Part shown: positions 8,113 through 17,069 of the stretch, one piece after another
Position numbering within the stretch: the first letter of the stretch is position 1
Layout: every line of letters begins with the position of its first letter
Made by a program: the position numbers and the translations under genes
Source: Chloroflexota bacterium
Lineage (GTDB): Bacteria > Chloroflexota > Limnocylindria > Limnocylindrales > CSP1-4
Direction: 5' to 3'
Assembly (NCBI GenBank): GCA_021783595.1
Contig: JAJXTS010000007.1
Span: forward strand, 1-37,771
DNA length: 37,771 nucleotides
Notes under the pieces: model-generated
What the model was told of the DNA's origin: nothing
What the model saw: the letters and a program-made list of their open reading frames with translations, nothing else
Database searches by the model: none

Positions 8113-8985
8113 TCAGCCGCGCTCCGCCCCGTAGAGCGACCGGCGCGGCAGCCCGGTCGCCGCCGCAACGCGCCTGGCGGCCTCGCCCCGGGCTGCGCCG
8201 TCCGCAACCAGGCGCTCCACCTCGGCGCGGGCCGCCTCGAGGGCGTCGGCGGGGTCGGCGGCGGCCAAGGCGGCGCTCCCGCGTCCCCAGCCGACGACGA
8301 CCACGACCTCGCCGCGCGCCGGGATCGAGCCGTCGGCCGCCTGCTCCGCCAGATCCCCGAGCGCTCCGCGGACCACCTGCTCGTGCAGCTTGGTGAGCTC
8401 GCGGCACACGGCGCCGGCCCGGTCCGCCCCGCACTCGGCCGCAAGGTCGCGCAGCGTCCCGGCAAGCCGCCCGGGCGCCTCGAACAGGACGCTGCCGCGC
8501 TCGTCGGCGGCGATGGCGGCCAGACGCTCGCGGCGTTCGCGCCCGGACCTCGGCAGGAACCCCTCGAATGACCACCGCGGCCCGGCGACACCGGACGAGG
8601 CCACCGCCGCGAGCACCGCGGACGCGCCGGGGATCGCCACCACGGTGCCTCCCGCCGCGGCCCAGGCCGCGACCAGGCCCTCGCCCGGGTCGGACACGAC
8701 GGGCGTCCCCGCGTCCGTGACGAGCGCGAGGTCGGCGCCAGCCGAGAGATGCTCGAGCAGCTCGCGCTCGCGGGCCGGGCCGCTCTGGGCGTGGTAGGAC
8801 ACGGTCCGGGTCGTGATCTCGTAGCGGTCGAGGAGCCGGCGGGTGATCCGCGTGTCCTCGGCGGCGATCAGCGGGACGGCCCGCAGCGTCTCGAGCGCCC
8901 GGTACGTGACGTCGCCCAGGTTCCCGATCGGCGTGGCGACGACGTACAGCGTGCCGCCGGCCGCCGGAGCCGCGCGCCCGCCCAC
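8113..8985 (-). CDS. rsmI: 16S rRNA (cytidine-1402 2'-O)-methyltransferase RsmI
   Basis: SAM-dependent tetrapyrrole-methylase-fold enzyme that 2'-O-methylates C1402 in the decoding centre of 16S rRNA. 290 residues, close to E. coli (286). The N-terminal motif LYVVATPIGNLGDVTYRALE is diagnostic, followed by AAEDTRITRRLLDRY, the SAM-site run LVTDAGTPVVSDPG, IPGASAVLAAVASSG and SFEGFLPR. The GTG at 8985 begins one base after the nadE stop, so the gene is probably translated from the same message as the NAD synthetase genes. Downstream is the convergent hairpin at 8068-8103. Confidence 0.95.
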   Translation of the reverse strand: MGGRAAPAAGGTLYVVATPIGNLGDVTYRALETLRAVPLIAAEDTRITRRLLDRYEITTRTVSYHAQSGPARERELLEHLSAGADLALVTDAGTPVVSDPGEGLVAAWAAAGGTVVAIPGASAVLAAVASSGVAGPRWSFEGFLPRSGRERRERLAAIAADERGSVLFEAPGRLAGTLRDLAAECGADRAGAVCRELTKLHEQVVRGALGDLAEQAADGSIPARGEVVVVVGWGRGSAALAAADPADALEAARAEVERLVADGAARGEAARRVAAATGLPRRSLYGAERG

Positions 8986-8986
8986 C

Positions 8987-9898
8987 CTAGGTCCGCGCCG
9001 AGCCGGGGCGCCGCCGCGGGTAGAGGTAGTCCACGCCGGCGGTCCGCGGCCCGAGCTTGGCGATCGGCGGGACCTGGCGCTTGAACTCGGCGCCCGCGAC
9101 CATCCGGTCCACCCGATCCACCAGCGTCCGGTCGAACCCCATGGCGACCAGCTCGTCCGCGCTGCGCCGCCGGTCCACCCGCCAGAACAGGACGCGGTCC
9201 AGGACCGGGTAGCTGAAGCCGGCCTCCGTCTCGTCGGTCTGGCCCGGCCACAGGTCGGCCGACGGCGCCTTGCGGATCACCGCCTCCGGGACGCCCAACG
9301 CCGCCGACAGCTGCCGGATCTGGCTCTTGTAGAGGTCGCCGATCGGGTTGAACGCGCAGGCGGAGTCGCCGAACAGCGTCGTGTAGCCGATCAGCGACTC
9401 GGTCTTGTTGCCCGTGCCGACGACGAGGCCGCCCCAGGTGACGGAGCGGTCGTACAGGGTGGCCATGCGCATCCGGGCCATGAAGTTGCCGCGCCGCAGC
9501 GCGGACGCCTCGAGACCGTCGGCCCCGCCCGCCCCGGGGACGCCGCCCGCGCCGAAGTAGCCGTCAACCATGGCCGTGATCTCGACCAGCTCCGACGCGC
9601 AGCCGAGCGCCGCGACCACGGCCTCGGCATCGCCCCGCGAGGCGGGCGAGGACGTTCGGTACGGCATCATCACGCACAGGAGGCGCTCCGGGCCGATGGC
9701 CTCGGCCACCAGGAACGCGACGAGCGCCGAATCGATCCCGCCCGACAGCCCGAGCACCGCGCGCTCGAACCCAGCCTGGCGCAGCTGGCCGCGGATGAAC
9801 TCCGCGATCACCCGGCGGGCGACGCCCGTGTCGATCGCGAGCTCGGGGGGCAGGTCGAACATGGGCTCGGGGTCGATCGGCCCCCTGCCGCCGCTCAC
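8987..9898 (-). CDS. nadE: NAD synthetase, synthetase domain protein NadE
   Basis: Adenylates deamido-NAD and replaces the adenylate with ammonia to give NAD. PP-loop ATPase motif SGGIDS in VLGLSGGIDSALVAF; further family signatures are GNFMARMRMATLYD, GTGNKTE, GYTTLFGDSACAFNPIGDLYKSQIR and the C-terminal PPIAKLGPRTAG. The frame is open upstream. I chose GTG at 9898, whose GTGA overlaps the stop of the amidase gene (303 residues). ATG at 9862 (291 residues, MFDLPPEL) is an equally possible start. It has no amidase domain of its own; the nitrilase-type protein encoded just upstream probably supplies that function. Confidence 0.92.
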   Translation of the reverse strand: MSGGRGPIDPEPMFDLPPELAIDTGVARRVIAEFIRGQLRQAGFERAVLGLSGGIDSALVAFLVAEAIGPERLLCVMMPYRTSSPASRGDAEAVVAALGCASELVEITAMVDGYFGAGGVPGAGGADGLEASALRRGNFMARMRMATLYDRSVTWGGLVVGTGNKTESLIGYTTLFGDSACAFNPIGDLYKSQIRQLSAALGVPEAVIRKAPSADLWPGQTDETEAGFSYPVLDRVLFWRVDRRRSADELVAMGFDRTLVDRVDRMVAGAEFKRQVPPIAKLGPRTAGVDYLYPRRRPGSART

Positions 9899-10779
9899 CG
9901 CCCGCCGCCCTCGGATAGGCCCGCCCGGCCCGCCGCGAGGCGGCCCCACTCCCGCGCGACCAGCTCCGGCCGCTCGTCGCGCAGCAGCGGCAGCGCGATC
10001 CGCTCCCGCCGCACGTCGCCGAGGTCGATGTCGCAGGTGAACAGACCCTCCTCGAACATCGGCGCCACGAACGCTGGCGAGCCTGTCGGGCCGATGACCT
10101 CGGACCCGCCCCAGAAGGACAGCGACTCGTCCACGCCCACGCGGTTGCAGAACACCACGAACGATGTCGTCAGCTGGGCGTACGTGCGCATCAGCGTCCG
10201 CCAAGAGGAAGCGGTCCCGAGCCCCACCTCGTGGGTCGAGGCGAGGTCGCGCCCGGGCGACGAGCTCACGTTGACCAGCAGGTGGGCCCCGTCCATCGCG
10301 AGGACCTGCGGCACCGACACGTGCCAGAAGTCCTCGCACACGGCCAGGCCCAGGCCCACGCCCAGCCGCGAGGGCGTCGCGCGCACGGTGTCGCCCGGCG
10401 CGAAGAACCGGCGCTCGTCGAACAGCCCGTAGGTGGGCAGGAAGACCTTGCGGTGGACATGCCTGACCGCGCCGTCCTCGAGCAGGGCCGCGGCGATGAA
10501 CAGGCGGTGGTCCCCGGACTCCTCCACGAACGAGACGACGACCGACGTCCCGCGGGCGGCGTCCGCCAGCCCCAGGATGCGCGGGTCGTCGGGACGCATG
10601 GCGACGTCCGCCGCCAGGTCCTGCAGCTGGTAGCCGGTGAGCCCGAGCTCCGGGAAGACGACGAGGCCGGCGCCCCGGTCGCGGGCGGCGGCGATCAGCT
10701 CGTGGTGGCGCGCGAGGTTGGCCTCGAGGTCCCCGAGGCGCGGCGCGATCTGGGCGAGGGCGATCCGGAGCGGTTGCAC
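9895..10779 (-). CDS. Nitrilase-superfamily amidohydrolase, probable glutaminase partner of NadE
   Basis: Carbon-nitrogen hydrolase fold, 294 residues. The catalytic Glu-Lys-Cys triad is visible: E44 in VVFPELGLTGY, K111 in RKVFLPTYGLFDERRFF and C148 in LAVCEDFWH. The last two contexts closely resemble the glutamine-amide transfer domain of fused glutamine-dependent NAD synthetases (NadE/NadE2). The gene overlaps nadE by GTGA, so the inferred role is to release ammonia from glutamine for NadE as a separate polypeptide. The longer open frame upstream is read-through; homology starts with QPLRIALAQIAPRLGDLEAN at the GTG at 10779, ten bases after the preceding ABC gene. A stand-alone omega-amidase or carbamoylase role is possible but less likely. 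Confidence 0.88.
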   Translation of the reverse strand: MQPLRIALAQIAPRLGDLEANLARHHELIAAARDRGAGLVVFPELGLTGYQLQDLAADVAMRPDDPRILGLADAARGTSVVVSFVEESGDHRLFIAAALLEDGAVRHVHRKVFLPTYGLFDERRFFAPGDTVRATPSRLGVGLGLAVCEDFWHVSVPQVLAMDGAHLLVNVSSSPGRDLASTHEVGLGTASSWRTLMRTYAQLTTSFVVFCNRVGVDESLSFWGGSEVIGPTGSPAFVAPMFEEGLFTCDIDLGDVRRERIALPLLRDERPELVAREWGRLAAGRAGLSEGGGR

Positions 10780-10789
10780 GCCGCCGAGT

Positions 10790-11947
10790 CTAGGCCCCCT
10801 GCGCCGCCGGCGCGGCCGACCGGGGGTTGCCGGCCGGCGCCCACGACGGAGCCACGGCGGCCGAGGCGCCGCCCTGCCCGGCGGACTGGCGCTGCTCGGG
10901 CGAGCCGTCAACCTCCTCGGCGAAGTGGCAGGCCACGGCATGCCCTGCCGACAGCTCCCGCAGCTGCGGGTCCTCGACGGTGCACCGTTCCGGGTTCCCC
11001 AGCCGCTCCCGGAGCCAGCAGCGGGTGTGGAACCGGCAGCCCGAGGGCGGGTTGGCCGGCGAGGGGACGTCGCCGCGGAGGATGATCCGGCGCCGGCGCG
11101 ACTCGACCGCCGGGTCCGGGATCGGGATGGCCGACAGCAGCGCGACCGTGTAGGGGTGCAGCGGCGCCTGGTTGAGGTCCCGCGACGGCGCCAGCTCCAC
11201 GATCCGGCCCAGGTACATCACCGCGGTGCGGTCGCTGATGTGGCGCACCACGGACAGGTCGTGGGCGATGAACAGGTAGGTCAGCCCGAGCTTGTCCTGG
11301 AGCCGCTCGAGCAGGTTGATGATCTGCGCCTGGATCGAGACGTCCAGCGCGCTGATCGGCTCGTCGGCCACGATCAGCTCGGGGTTCACCGCCAGGGCCC
11401 GGGCCACGCCGATGCGCTGGCGCTGCCCGCCCGAGAACTCGTGCGGGTAGCGGACCCCGAACTCGGGATTGAGGCCCACCACGCCGAGCAGCTCCCGCAC
11501 GCGCTCGCGGCGTTCGTGCGGCGTCCCGATCTTGTGGATCTCGAGGGGCTCGCCGACGATCCCGGCGACGTTCATCCGCGGGTTGAGGGACGAGTAGGGG
11601 TCCTGGAAGACCATCTGCATCCGGCGGCGCATGCGGCGGAGCTGGTCACCGCCCAGCGTCGTGATGTCCACACCGTCGAACTCGATTCGCCCGCTGGTGG
11701 GACGGTAGAGGCGCACGATCGCCCGCCCCGTCGTGCTCTTGCCGCACCCGGACTCCCCCACCAGACCCAGCGTCTCGCCGCGGCGCAGCTCGAAGCTGAC
11801 GCCGTCCACCGCGCGGACGTCGCCCACGTGGTGCTCGAACACCAGGCCCTCGGTGATCGGGAAGTACATCCGCAGGTCGTCGACGCGGAGCAGCGGGCCG
11901 TCCAGCTCCGCGGGGCGCGCCGCCCCGGCATTCCGCGCCAGGCTCAC
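10790..11947 (-). CDS. Peptide ABC importer ATPase, OppF/DppF type (system 1)
   Basis: Second nucleotide-binding subunit of a peptide or nickel importer, 385 residues. Walker [10 protein letters not shown] (64-72), Q-loop [11 protein letters not shown], signature SGGQRQRI, Walker B LIVADEP followed by the D-loop SALD, and switch His in IAHDLSV. The C-terminal oligopeptide/dipeptide-ATPase extension holds the four conserved cysteines ([15 protein letters not shown]) that can bind an iron-sulfur cluster in this family. A low-complexity Ala/Pro/Ser tail of about 35 residues follows. GTG start overlaps the upstream ATPase stop. Very similar in its C-terminal region to the OppF of system 3 (25156-26322). 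Confidence 0.95.
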   Translation of the reverse strand: MSLARNAGAARPAELDGPLLRVDDLRMYFPITEGLVFEHHVGDVRAVDGVSFELRRGETLGLVGESGCGKSTTGRAIVRLYRPTSGRIEFDGVDITTLGGDQLRRMRRRMQMVFQDPYSSLNPRMNVAGIVGEPLEIHKIGTPHERRERVRELLGVVGLNPEFGVRYPHEFSGGQRQRIGVARALAVNPELIVADEPISALDVSIQAQIINLLERLQDKLGLTYLFIAHDLSVVRHISDRTAVMYLGRIVELAPSRDLNQAPLHPYTVALLSAIPIPDPAVESRRRRIILRGDVPSPANPPSGCRFHTRCWLRERLGNPERCTVEDPQLRELSAGHAVACHFAEEVDGSPEQRQSAGQGGASAAVAPSWAPAGNPRSAAPAAQGA

Positions 11948-13098
11948 CGGCGTCCCTCCCGCGCGTCGTTCGTGGGGAACTCAACCAGGGTCCCCTCCAG
12001 GTCGGGGGCCGCGACGGCCAACTCGTCGAACACGGCGTCCGGCGGCGGCGCGGCCACGAACCCGGGCCGGGTCGGCCGCCCCGTCCGAGCCTCCTCGGGC
12101 AGCGGCGGGTTGTGGCAGGCGATCTGGTGGGTCGCGCCCGGCCCGGTGGCGACGACCGTGCTGACGGGCTCGAGGGGCACCAGCGGCGGGTTGTCGGTCC
12201 AGCATGCCTCCACGCGCCAGGCGCAGCGGGGCGCGAACGGGCAGCCGACCGGGGCGCGGCGCTGGTCCGGCGGCACGCCCTCGATCGGCACCAGCTCGCC
12301 GCCCTCGTCGGCGTCCACCCGGGGGATGGAGTGCAGCAGCCCCACGGTGTAGGGGTGCGAGGGGCGGGCGAAGAGCTCGGGCGTGGGCGCGGTCTCGACG
12401 ATGAACCCCGCGTACATCACGTTGATCCGCTCGGCCATCCCCGCGACCACGCCGAGGTCGTGGGTGATCAGGAGCACCGCCGTCCCGAGCCGCGCCGTGA
12501 GGTCCTGGAGCAGCTCGAGGACCTGCGCCTGGATCGTGACGTCGAGCGCGGTCGTCGGCTCGTCGGCGATTAGGAGCTTGGGCTCCAGAGCCAGTGCCAT
12601 CGCGATCATGACGCGCTGCCGCATGCCCCCGCTGAACTGGTGCGGGTAGCTGCGCAGGCGCGTCTCCGGGTGCGGGATGCCCACCATCCCCAGCAGCTCG
12701 ACCGCCCGCTTGCGCGCTTCGGCGCGGCTGGCCGCCCGGTGGGCGACGATCGTCTCGACCATCTGCTCCTCGATGGTCAGCACCGGGTTCAGGCTCGTCA
12801 TCGGGTCCTGGAAGATCATCGCGACGTCGCGGCCGCGCATCTCGCGGACGTCCGCCTCGGGCAGCGCGACGAGGTTTACCCCGTCGAGCGTCACGCTGCC
12901 GCGCTCGATCCGGCCCGCCGGCTTGGGCAGCAGGCGCATGATCGCGAGGTTGGTCACGCTCTTGCCACAGCCGGATTCGCCCACCAGACCGAGCGTCTCG
13001 CCCGCCTCGAGGTTGAACGTGATGCCGTTGACCGCGTAGATCGTCCCGTCGTGGGTTCGGAACCGGACCACCAGGTCCCGGACTTCTAGCAGGGCCAT
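11944..13098 (-). CDS. Peptide ABC importer ATPase, OppD/DppD type (system 1)
   Basis: First ATPase of importer 1, 384 residues, acting at the inner face of the membrane with the OppF-type partner downstream. Starts [13 protein letters not shown] at ATG 13098, where ATGA overlaps the permease stop. Walker [11 protein letters not shown]-loop [13 protein letters not shown], signature SGGMRQRV, Walker [13 protein letters not shown]-loop ITHDLGVV. The cysteine-bearing C-terminal extension is present ([16 protein letters not shown]), followed by about 50 residues rich in Pro and acidic residues. The open frame upstream is out-of-frame permease sequence. Confidence 0.95.
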   Translation of the reverse strand: MALLEVRDLVVRFRTHDGTIYAVNGITFNLEAGETLGLVGESGCGKSVTNLAIMRLLPKPAGRIERGSVTLDGVNLVALPEADVREMRGRDVAMIFQDPMTSLNPVLTIEEQMVETIVAHRAASRAEARKRAVELLGMVGIPHPETRLRSYPHQFSGGMRQRVMIAMALALEPKLLIADEPTTALDVTIQAQVLELLQDLTARLGTAVLLITHDLGVVAGMAERINVMYAGFIVETAPTPELFARPSHPYTVGLLHSIPRVDADEGGELVPIEGVPPDQRRAPVGCPFAPRCAWRVEACWTDNPPLVPLEPVSTVVATGPGATHQIACHNPPLPEEARTGRPTRPGFVAAPPPDAVFDELAVAAPDLEGTLVEFPTNDAREGRR

Positions 13099-13994
13099 CA
13101 GCGCCGCAGCCTCGGGTCGAGCGACTCCCGGAGCCCGTCGCCCAGCAGGTTGAAGCCGATCGCGCTGATGACGATCGCGATGCCCGGGAAGAAGATGAGG
13201 TACGGGGCCTCGCGCAGGTACTTGGTCGAGTCGGTGAGCATCGTGCCCCACTCGGCCGTCCGCGGGTCGGGCGGCCCCAGCCCCAGGAAGCCGAGGCCGG
13301 CCACGTCGATGATGGCCGTGGCGAGGGCCAGCGTCGCGGCCACGATCAGCGAGGTGAGGGCGTTCGGCAGCATGTGCCGCAGGAGCAGGCGGAGCGGCGT
13401 GGCGCCGATTGAGCGGGCGGCGACCACGAAGTCCGCCTCGCGGAGCGCGAGCAGGCTGCCCCGCAGGATCCGGGCGAAGATCGGGGCGTTGGTCATGCCC
13501 ACGGCGAGCATGATCTGCGGCAGGCCGCGGTCCAGCCAGGCGACGATCCCGATCGCGAGCAGGATGCCCGGGATCGCGAGCAGCACGTCCACCATGCGCA
13601 TGAGCACGTTGTCCACCGCCCCGCCGAAGGCGCCTGCGATGGCGCCCAGCGTGCCGCCGATGGCGAGGCCCATGATGACCGAGATGACGCCGACCTGGAG
13701 GCTGATCCGGGCGCCGTACAGGATGCGGGTCAGCTCGTCGCGACCCTGGAGGTCCGTCCCCAGCACATGGCCGGCGGTGCCCGGCGCCTGGAGGCGGTTG
13801 GCCAGGGACCCCGCGATCGGGTCGTAGGGCGAGATGACGGGCGCGAGCACGGCCGCCAGCACGAACACCACGATGAAGAACATGCCGAGCAGCGCCGGGC
13901 CGTTCCGCGTGAGCCGGGCCAGGGCGTCGCGCCACAGGCCGCGGCTGGCGCGAGCCGGCGCGGTCCTGCGGGCGGGGGTAGCGGTAGCCGTCAT
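13098..13994 (-). CDS. Peptide ABC importer permease, OppC/DppC type (system 1)
   Basis: Inner-membrane permease, 298 residues. An N-terminal basic, Ala/Arg-rich segment precedes the first membrane helix (LLGMFFIVVFVLAAVLAPV); then comes the external HVLGTDLQGRDELTRILYGARISLQVG block typical of OppC and five further hydrophobic segments. The EAA coupling loop is seen as LREADFVVAARSIGATPLRLLLRH. C-terminus SLDPRLRR. Start ATG at 13994 shares one base with the OppB stop (TGATG). Confidence 0.94.
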   Translation of the reverse strand: MTATATPARRTAPARASRGLWRDALARLTRNGPALLGMFFIVVFVLAAVLAPVISPYDPIAGSLANRLQAPGTAGHVLGTDLQGRDELTRILYGARISLQVGVISVIMGLAIGGTLGAIAGAFGGAVDNVLMRMVDVLLAIPGILLAIGIVAWLDRGLPQIMLAVGMTNAPIFARILRGSLLALREADFVVAARSIGATPLRLLLRHMLPNALTSLIVAATLALATAIIDVAGLGFLGLGPPDPRTAEWGTMLTDSTKYLREAPYLIFFPGIAIVISAIGFNLLGDGLRESLDPRLRR

Positions 13995-14998
13995 CAGGCG
14001 TACCGGATCCGCGGGTTGAGGTAGGCGTAGCCGATGTCCACGATGAGGTTCACCGCCAGGAAGATGAAGGCGAAGATGAGGATCGACGACTGCACCACGA
14101 AGTAGTCGTGGTCCTGGATGGCCTCCACCACCCACCGGCCGACGCCGTTCCAGGAGAACACCGTCTCGGTGATGACGGCACCCGCCAGCAGGCCCCCGAC
14201 CTGGAGTCCGATGACCGTCACGACGGGCAGCCACGCGTTGCGCATGATGTGGCGGTCGTCCACCCGGCGCTCGGTGAGGCCCTTGGCGCGGGCCGTCCGC
14301 ACGTAGTCCTCGTTGTTCACGTCCAGGACCGACGCCCGCGTGATCCGGGTGATGATCGCGAGCGGGATCGAGCCCAGCGCGATGGCCGGCAGGATGAGGT
14401 GCCGCAGCGCGTCCACGAACGCGTCGGGCCGGCCGGCCAGCAGCGTGTCGATGAGCATGAAGTTCGTCACGCTCGGGATCGTGGTCCGCGGATCGAGCCG
14501 CCCGGACGTGGGCAGCCAGTGCAGCTGCACCGAGACGACGTACTGGAGCGTGAGGCCGAGGACGAAGATCGGGATGGAGATCCCGAACAGCGAGATGACC
14601 GTGACCACGCCGTCCTGCCATCCCTGCGTGTGCCGGGCCGCGAACCGCCCGAGCGGGATGCCGATCCCGACCGCGAACACGAGCGCCGCGAGGGTGAGCT
14701 CCACGGTGCCCGGGAAGCGGTTGGCGAAATCGGTGATCACGGGCCGGTTGTTGATGACGCTCTTGCCCAGATCCCCGTGCAGGAGCTGGGTCAGGTACTG
14801 GAGGTACTGGACGTAGAGCGGCTGGTCGAGGCCGAGCTGCTGGCGGATCTTGGCCGTCAGCTCCGGCGTCGCGTGCTGGCCGAGCAGCGCCGCGGCGGGG
14901 TCGCCGGGCAGCAGGTGGATGAAGGAGAACAGCACGATCGACAGCCCGAACAGGACCGGGATGGCGCTGAGGATCCTTCGGACGATGTACTTGGCCAC
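13994..14998 (-). CDS. Peptide ABC importer permease, OppB/DppB type (system 1)
   Basis: Inner-membrane permease, 334 residues, forming the translocation channel with the OppC protein. Opens YIVRRILSAIPVLFGLSIVLFSFIHLLPGDPA in the standard way, with six hydrophobic segments. The EAA loop is NEDYVRTARAKGLTERRV, and the motif GAVITETVFSWNGVGRWVVEAI is typical of OppB. GTG start at 14998 with a weak GGAG. It follows the binding-protein gene after a 116-base gap holding a strong hairpin. Its DNA shares a 33-base identical stretch with the OppB gene of system 2 in the EAA-loop region (14281-14313 versus 21383-21415). Confidence 0.94.
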   Translation of the reverse strand: MAKYIVRRILSAIPVLFGLSIVLFSFIHLLPGDPAAALLGQHATPELTAKIRQQLGLDQPLYVQYLQYLTQLLHGDLGKSVINNRPVITDFANRFPGTVELTLAALVFAVGIGIPLGRFAARHTQGWQDGVVTVISLFGISIPIFVLGLTLQYVVSVQLHWLPTSGRLDPRTTIPSVTNFMLIDTLLAGRPDAFVDALRHLILPAIALGSIPLAIITRITRASVLDVNNEDYVRTARAKGLTERRVDDRHIMRNAWLPVVTVIGLQVGGLLAGAVITETVFSWNGVGRWVVEAIQDHDYFVVQSSILIFAFIFLAVNLIVDIGYAYLNPRIRYA

Positions 14999-15025
14999 GG
15001 GCGCTGGGTCGCTCCACTCGCGAGA

Positions 15026-15053
15026 GGCCCCTCGGTGCGATAGCCGAGGGGCC
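15026..15053 (-). repeat. Perfect hairpin between binding protein and permease genes (system 1)
   Basis: A 10-bp perfect inverted repeat (15026-15035 with 15044-15053) with an 8-base loop, 61 bases after the binding-protein stop and about 28 bases before the OppB start. There is no T-run on the minus strand. Best read as an RNA-stabilising or partial-termination hairpin that favours the binding protein. Confidence 0.65.
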
Positions 15054-15114
15054 CCTGCTTGCCTCGATCAGGTGGGCTGGGCCGACCGCCGGGGGTCCGG
15101 GGCCGGCCCGACCG

Positions 15115-16872
15115 TCACTTGTTGAGCCAGGTCGTGTTGAACTGCTCCTCGAGGTTGCCGCTGCCGACGAACCCCTGGACGTACGCGGCCGCCGCTGCCG
15201 GCGGGGTGGAGTTGAGGATCGGGATGATCGGGAGGTCGCGGGCGAGGATGTCCTGCGCCGTGCTCCACGCCTGCTGCGCGGCCGCGGTGGTGGTCGCCGA
15301 GATGCCGGCGTCGAAGGCGGCCTTGAGGTCAGCCGGCCCGTAGTTGAACTGCGGGTTGGGCTTGGAGCCGTTGAAGTAGAACAGGTCCGTGACCAGGAAG
15401 TTGTCCGGGCCGGCCCAGTCGCAGGTCCAGCCGAGCAGGTCCATGGGGAACTTGCCGACAGACGAGTCGGACAGGTAGCCCGTCCGCCAGCCCTCGGTCT
15501 TGAAGGTGATCGTGAAGCCCACCGCCTGCAGGTCGTTCGCGATCGCCTCGGCCAGGCCCTTCGGGTCCGGCATGTACGGGCGCGAGACGTCCGACGGGTA
15601 GTAGAAGGTCAGGTTGAGCTGGCTGGCCGGCACGCCGGACGAGGCGATCAGGCTCTTGGCCTTCGCCGGGTCGTAGGTGGGCAGGTTCAGCGGCTTGTAG
15701 AACTCGGTGCTGGGCGGCATGAAGTTGTCAGCCACCTTCGCCATGCCCGCGTAGAACGCGTCGATGTACGACTGCTTGTTGAGCGCGTACCCGATGGCCT
15801 GGCGGATCTGAAGGTTGTCGAACGGCTTGTCGGCATCGTTCAGCGAGAGGTGGAACTCGTTGCACGACTGGCCGCGGTCGATCACCTGGAGGCTGGAGTC
15901 CGACTGGACGGTCTTGACGTCGGTCGGCGAGATCGTCTGGGCCCAGTCGATGTCACCCGCCTGGAGCGCGTTGAGCTCGGCGGTCTGGTCGGCGTAGGGC
16001 TTGAACGTGATCGCGTCGAGGTGCGCCGCGTTGGCGGTGTCCCAGTAGTTCGGGTTCTTGACCAGCGTGACGTGGTCGTTGGGGACCCACTCCTTGAACA
16101 TGAACGGCCCCGTGCCGACCATGCTCTTGCCGGTGCCGCCCTGGCCCTGCGCGTACGGGCTCTTGGACGGGTCGGGGTTGTCCGCGTCGCCAGCCTTGAG
16201 CGCCGTGGGGCTCTGGATGCCGAACTGCGGCAGGGTGGTCGCGAGCAGGAAGTTGCTCTGCGGCGTCTTGAGCTTGAACACCACGGTGGACGCGTCGGTC
16301 GCCGTCACCGAGGCCAGGTTGGAGTCCGCGCCGAAGCCGAACACCGCGCCGAAGTAGTAGTTGTAGTCGTTCTGCAGCGACTTGGGCGCGTTCAGCTGCC
16401 GGGTGTAGTTGTAGACGACGGCGTCGGCGTTGAAGTCCGTGCCGTCGTGGAACTTGACGCCCTGGCGCAGGGTGAAGGTGTAGGTCAGGCCGTCAGCGCT
16501 CACGGTGGGCAGCGCGGAGGCGAGCACCGGGACGAGTTCGCTGTTGGTGCCGGGCTTGAGGCCCACCAGGCCCTGGATGACCTGGCCCTCGATCTCCGAC
16601 GAGTTGCTGTCGCTCACCAGCGACGGGTCAGCGAGGACCATGTCCCCGGGAAGCCCGGCGACGAGCGTGCCGCCGTCCTTGGGCGTGCTCGCCGCGGCGC
16701 TCGCCGCGGCGCTGGGTGCCGTGCTCGGCGCGGTGCTTGCCGCAGTGCTGGCCGCGCTCGACGGCGCGGCGCTCGACGCCGCGCTGGGTGCTGGGGTGGC
16801 CGACGAGCCGCCGCAGGCGGCGACCACGATCATGGTCGCTGCGACCAGCGCCCCGAATCGGGTACGGGTCAT
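15115..16872 (-). CDS. Peptide-binding lipoprotein, SBP family 5 (system 1)
   Basis: Extracytoplasmic substrate-binding protein that captures ligand for the permeases downstream. 585 residues. Signal peptide with lipobox VAAC, lipid Cys C20. An Ala/Ser/Thr/Pro linker (about 22-62) tethers the mature domain. The family order is normal: GGTLVAGLP, QGLVGLKPGTN, TYTFTLRQGVKFHDGTDFNADAV (about 130-152), TVVFKLKTP, VGTGPFMFKEW (252-262), IRQAIGYALNK, and a C-terminal lobe with WTCDWAGPDNFL. ATG at 16872 with repeated GGAGGAGGAG just upstream. The ligand cannot be told from sequence. Serves as the reference for the permuted paralog at 17070-18905. Confidence 0.95.
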   Translation of the reverse strand: MTRTRFGALVAATMIVVAACGGSSATPAPSAASSAAPSSAASTAASTAPSTAPSAAASAAASTPKDGGTLVAGLPGDMVLADPSLVSDSNSSEIEGQVIQGLVGLKPGTNSELVPVLASALPTVSADGLTYTFTLRQGVKFHDGTDFNADAVVYNYTRQLNAPKSLQNDYNYYFGAVFGFGADSNLASVTATDASTVVFKLKTPQSNFLLATTLPQFGIQSPTALKAGDADNPDPSKSPYAQGQGGTGKSMVGTGPFMFKEWVPNDHVTLVKNPNYWDTANAAHLDAITFKPYADQTAELNALQAGDIDWAQTISPTDVKTVQSDSSLQVIDRGQSCNEFHLSLNDADKPFDNLQIRQAIGYALNKQSYIDAFYAGMAKVADNFMPPSTEFYKPLNLPTYDPAKAKSLIASSGVPASQLNLTFYYPSDVSRPYMPDPKGLAEAIANDLQAVGFTITFKTEGWRTGYLSDSSVGKFPMDLLGWTCDWAGPDNFLVTDLFYFNGSKPNPQFNYGPADLKAAFDAGISATTTAAAQQAWSTAQDILARDLPIIPILNSTPPAAAAAYVQGFVGSGNLEEQFNTTWLNK

Positions 16873-17069
16873 GCTGCTCCTCCTCCTGCCGGGGTGGACG
16901 GATCAGCCCGTCAGGCGACCGGCCCGGCACCGGTTGAGCCGCCATTTGTCGCCGCATCATACCCACCCGGAGGGGCGCCGCTGCGGCAAACCGCACGGTG
17001 CTAGCCTGTCCGCGGGCCACAGGCCGCCTCGGCCTGCCGCCCGTCCCACGCAGGAGCCCCCACCCGCGC
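16873..17069. promoter_or_regulatory. Divergent intergenic region between two binding-protein genes
   Basis: 197 bases with no gene. A minus-strand TATGAT at 16956-16961 could be the -10 for the system 1 binding protein, leaving an 80-base leader ending in GGAGGAGGAG. A plus-strand TAGCCT at 17002-17007 could serve the permuted gene. Neither has a clear -35, so both promoters are tentative. Confidence 0.35.

Noticed and set aside
12204-12760. Repeats shared among the ATPase genes as a possible mobile or recombination element
   Set aside because: The similarity follows Walker, signature and cysteine motifs of paralogous ATPases and stays in frame; there are no terminal inverted repeats or target duplications.
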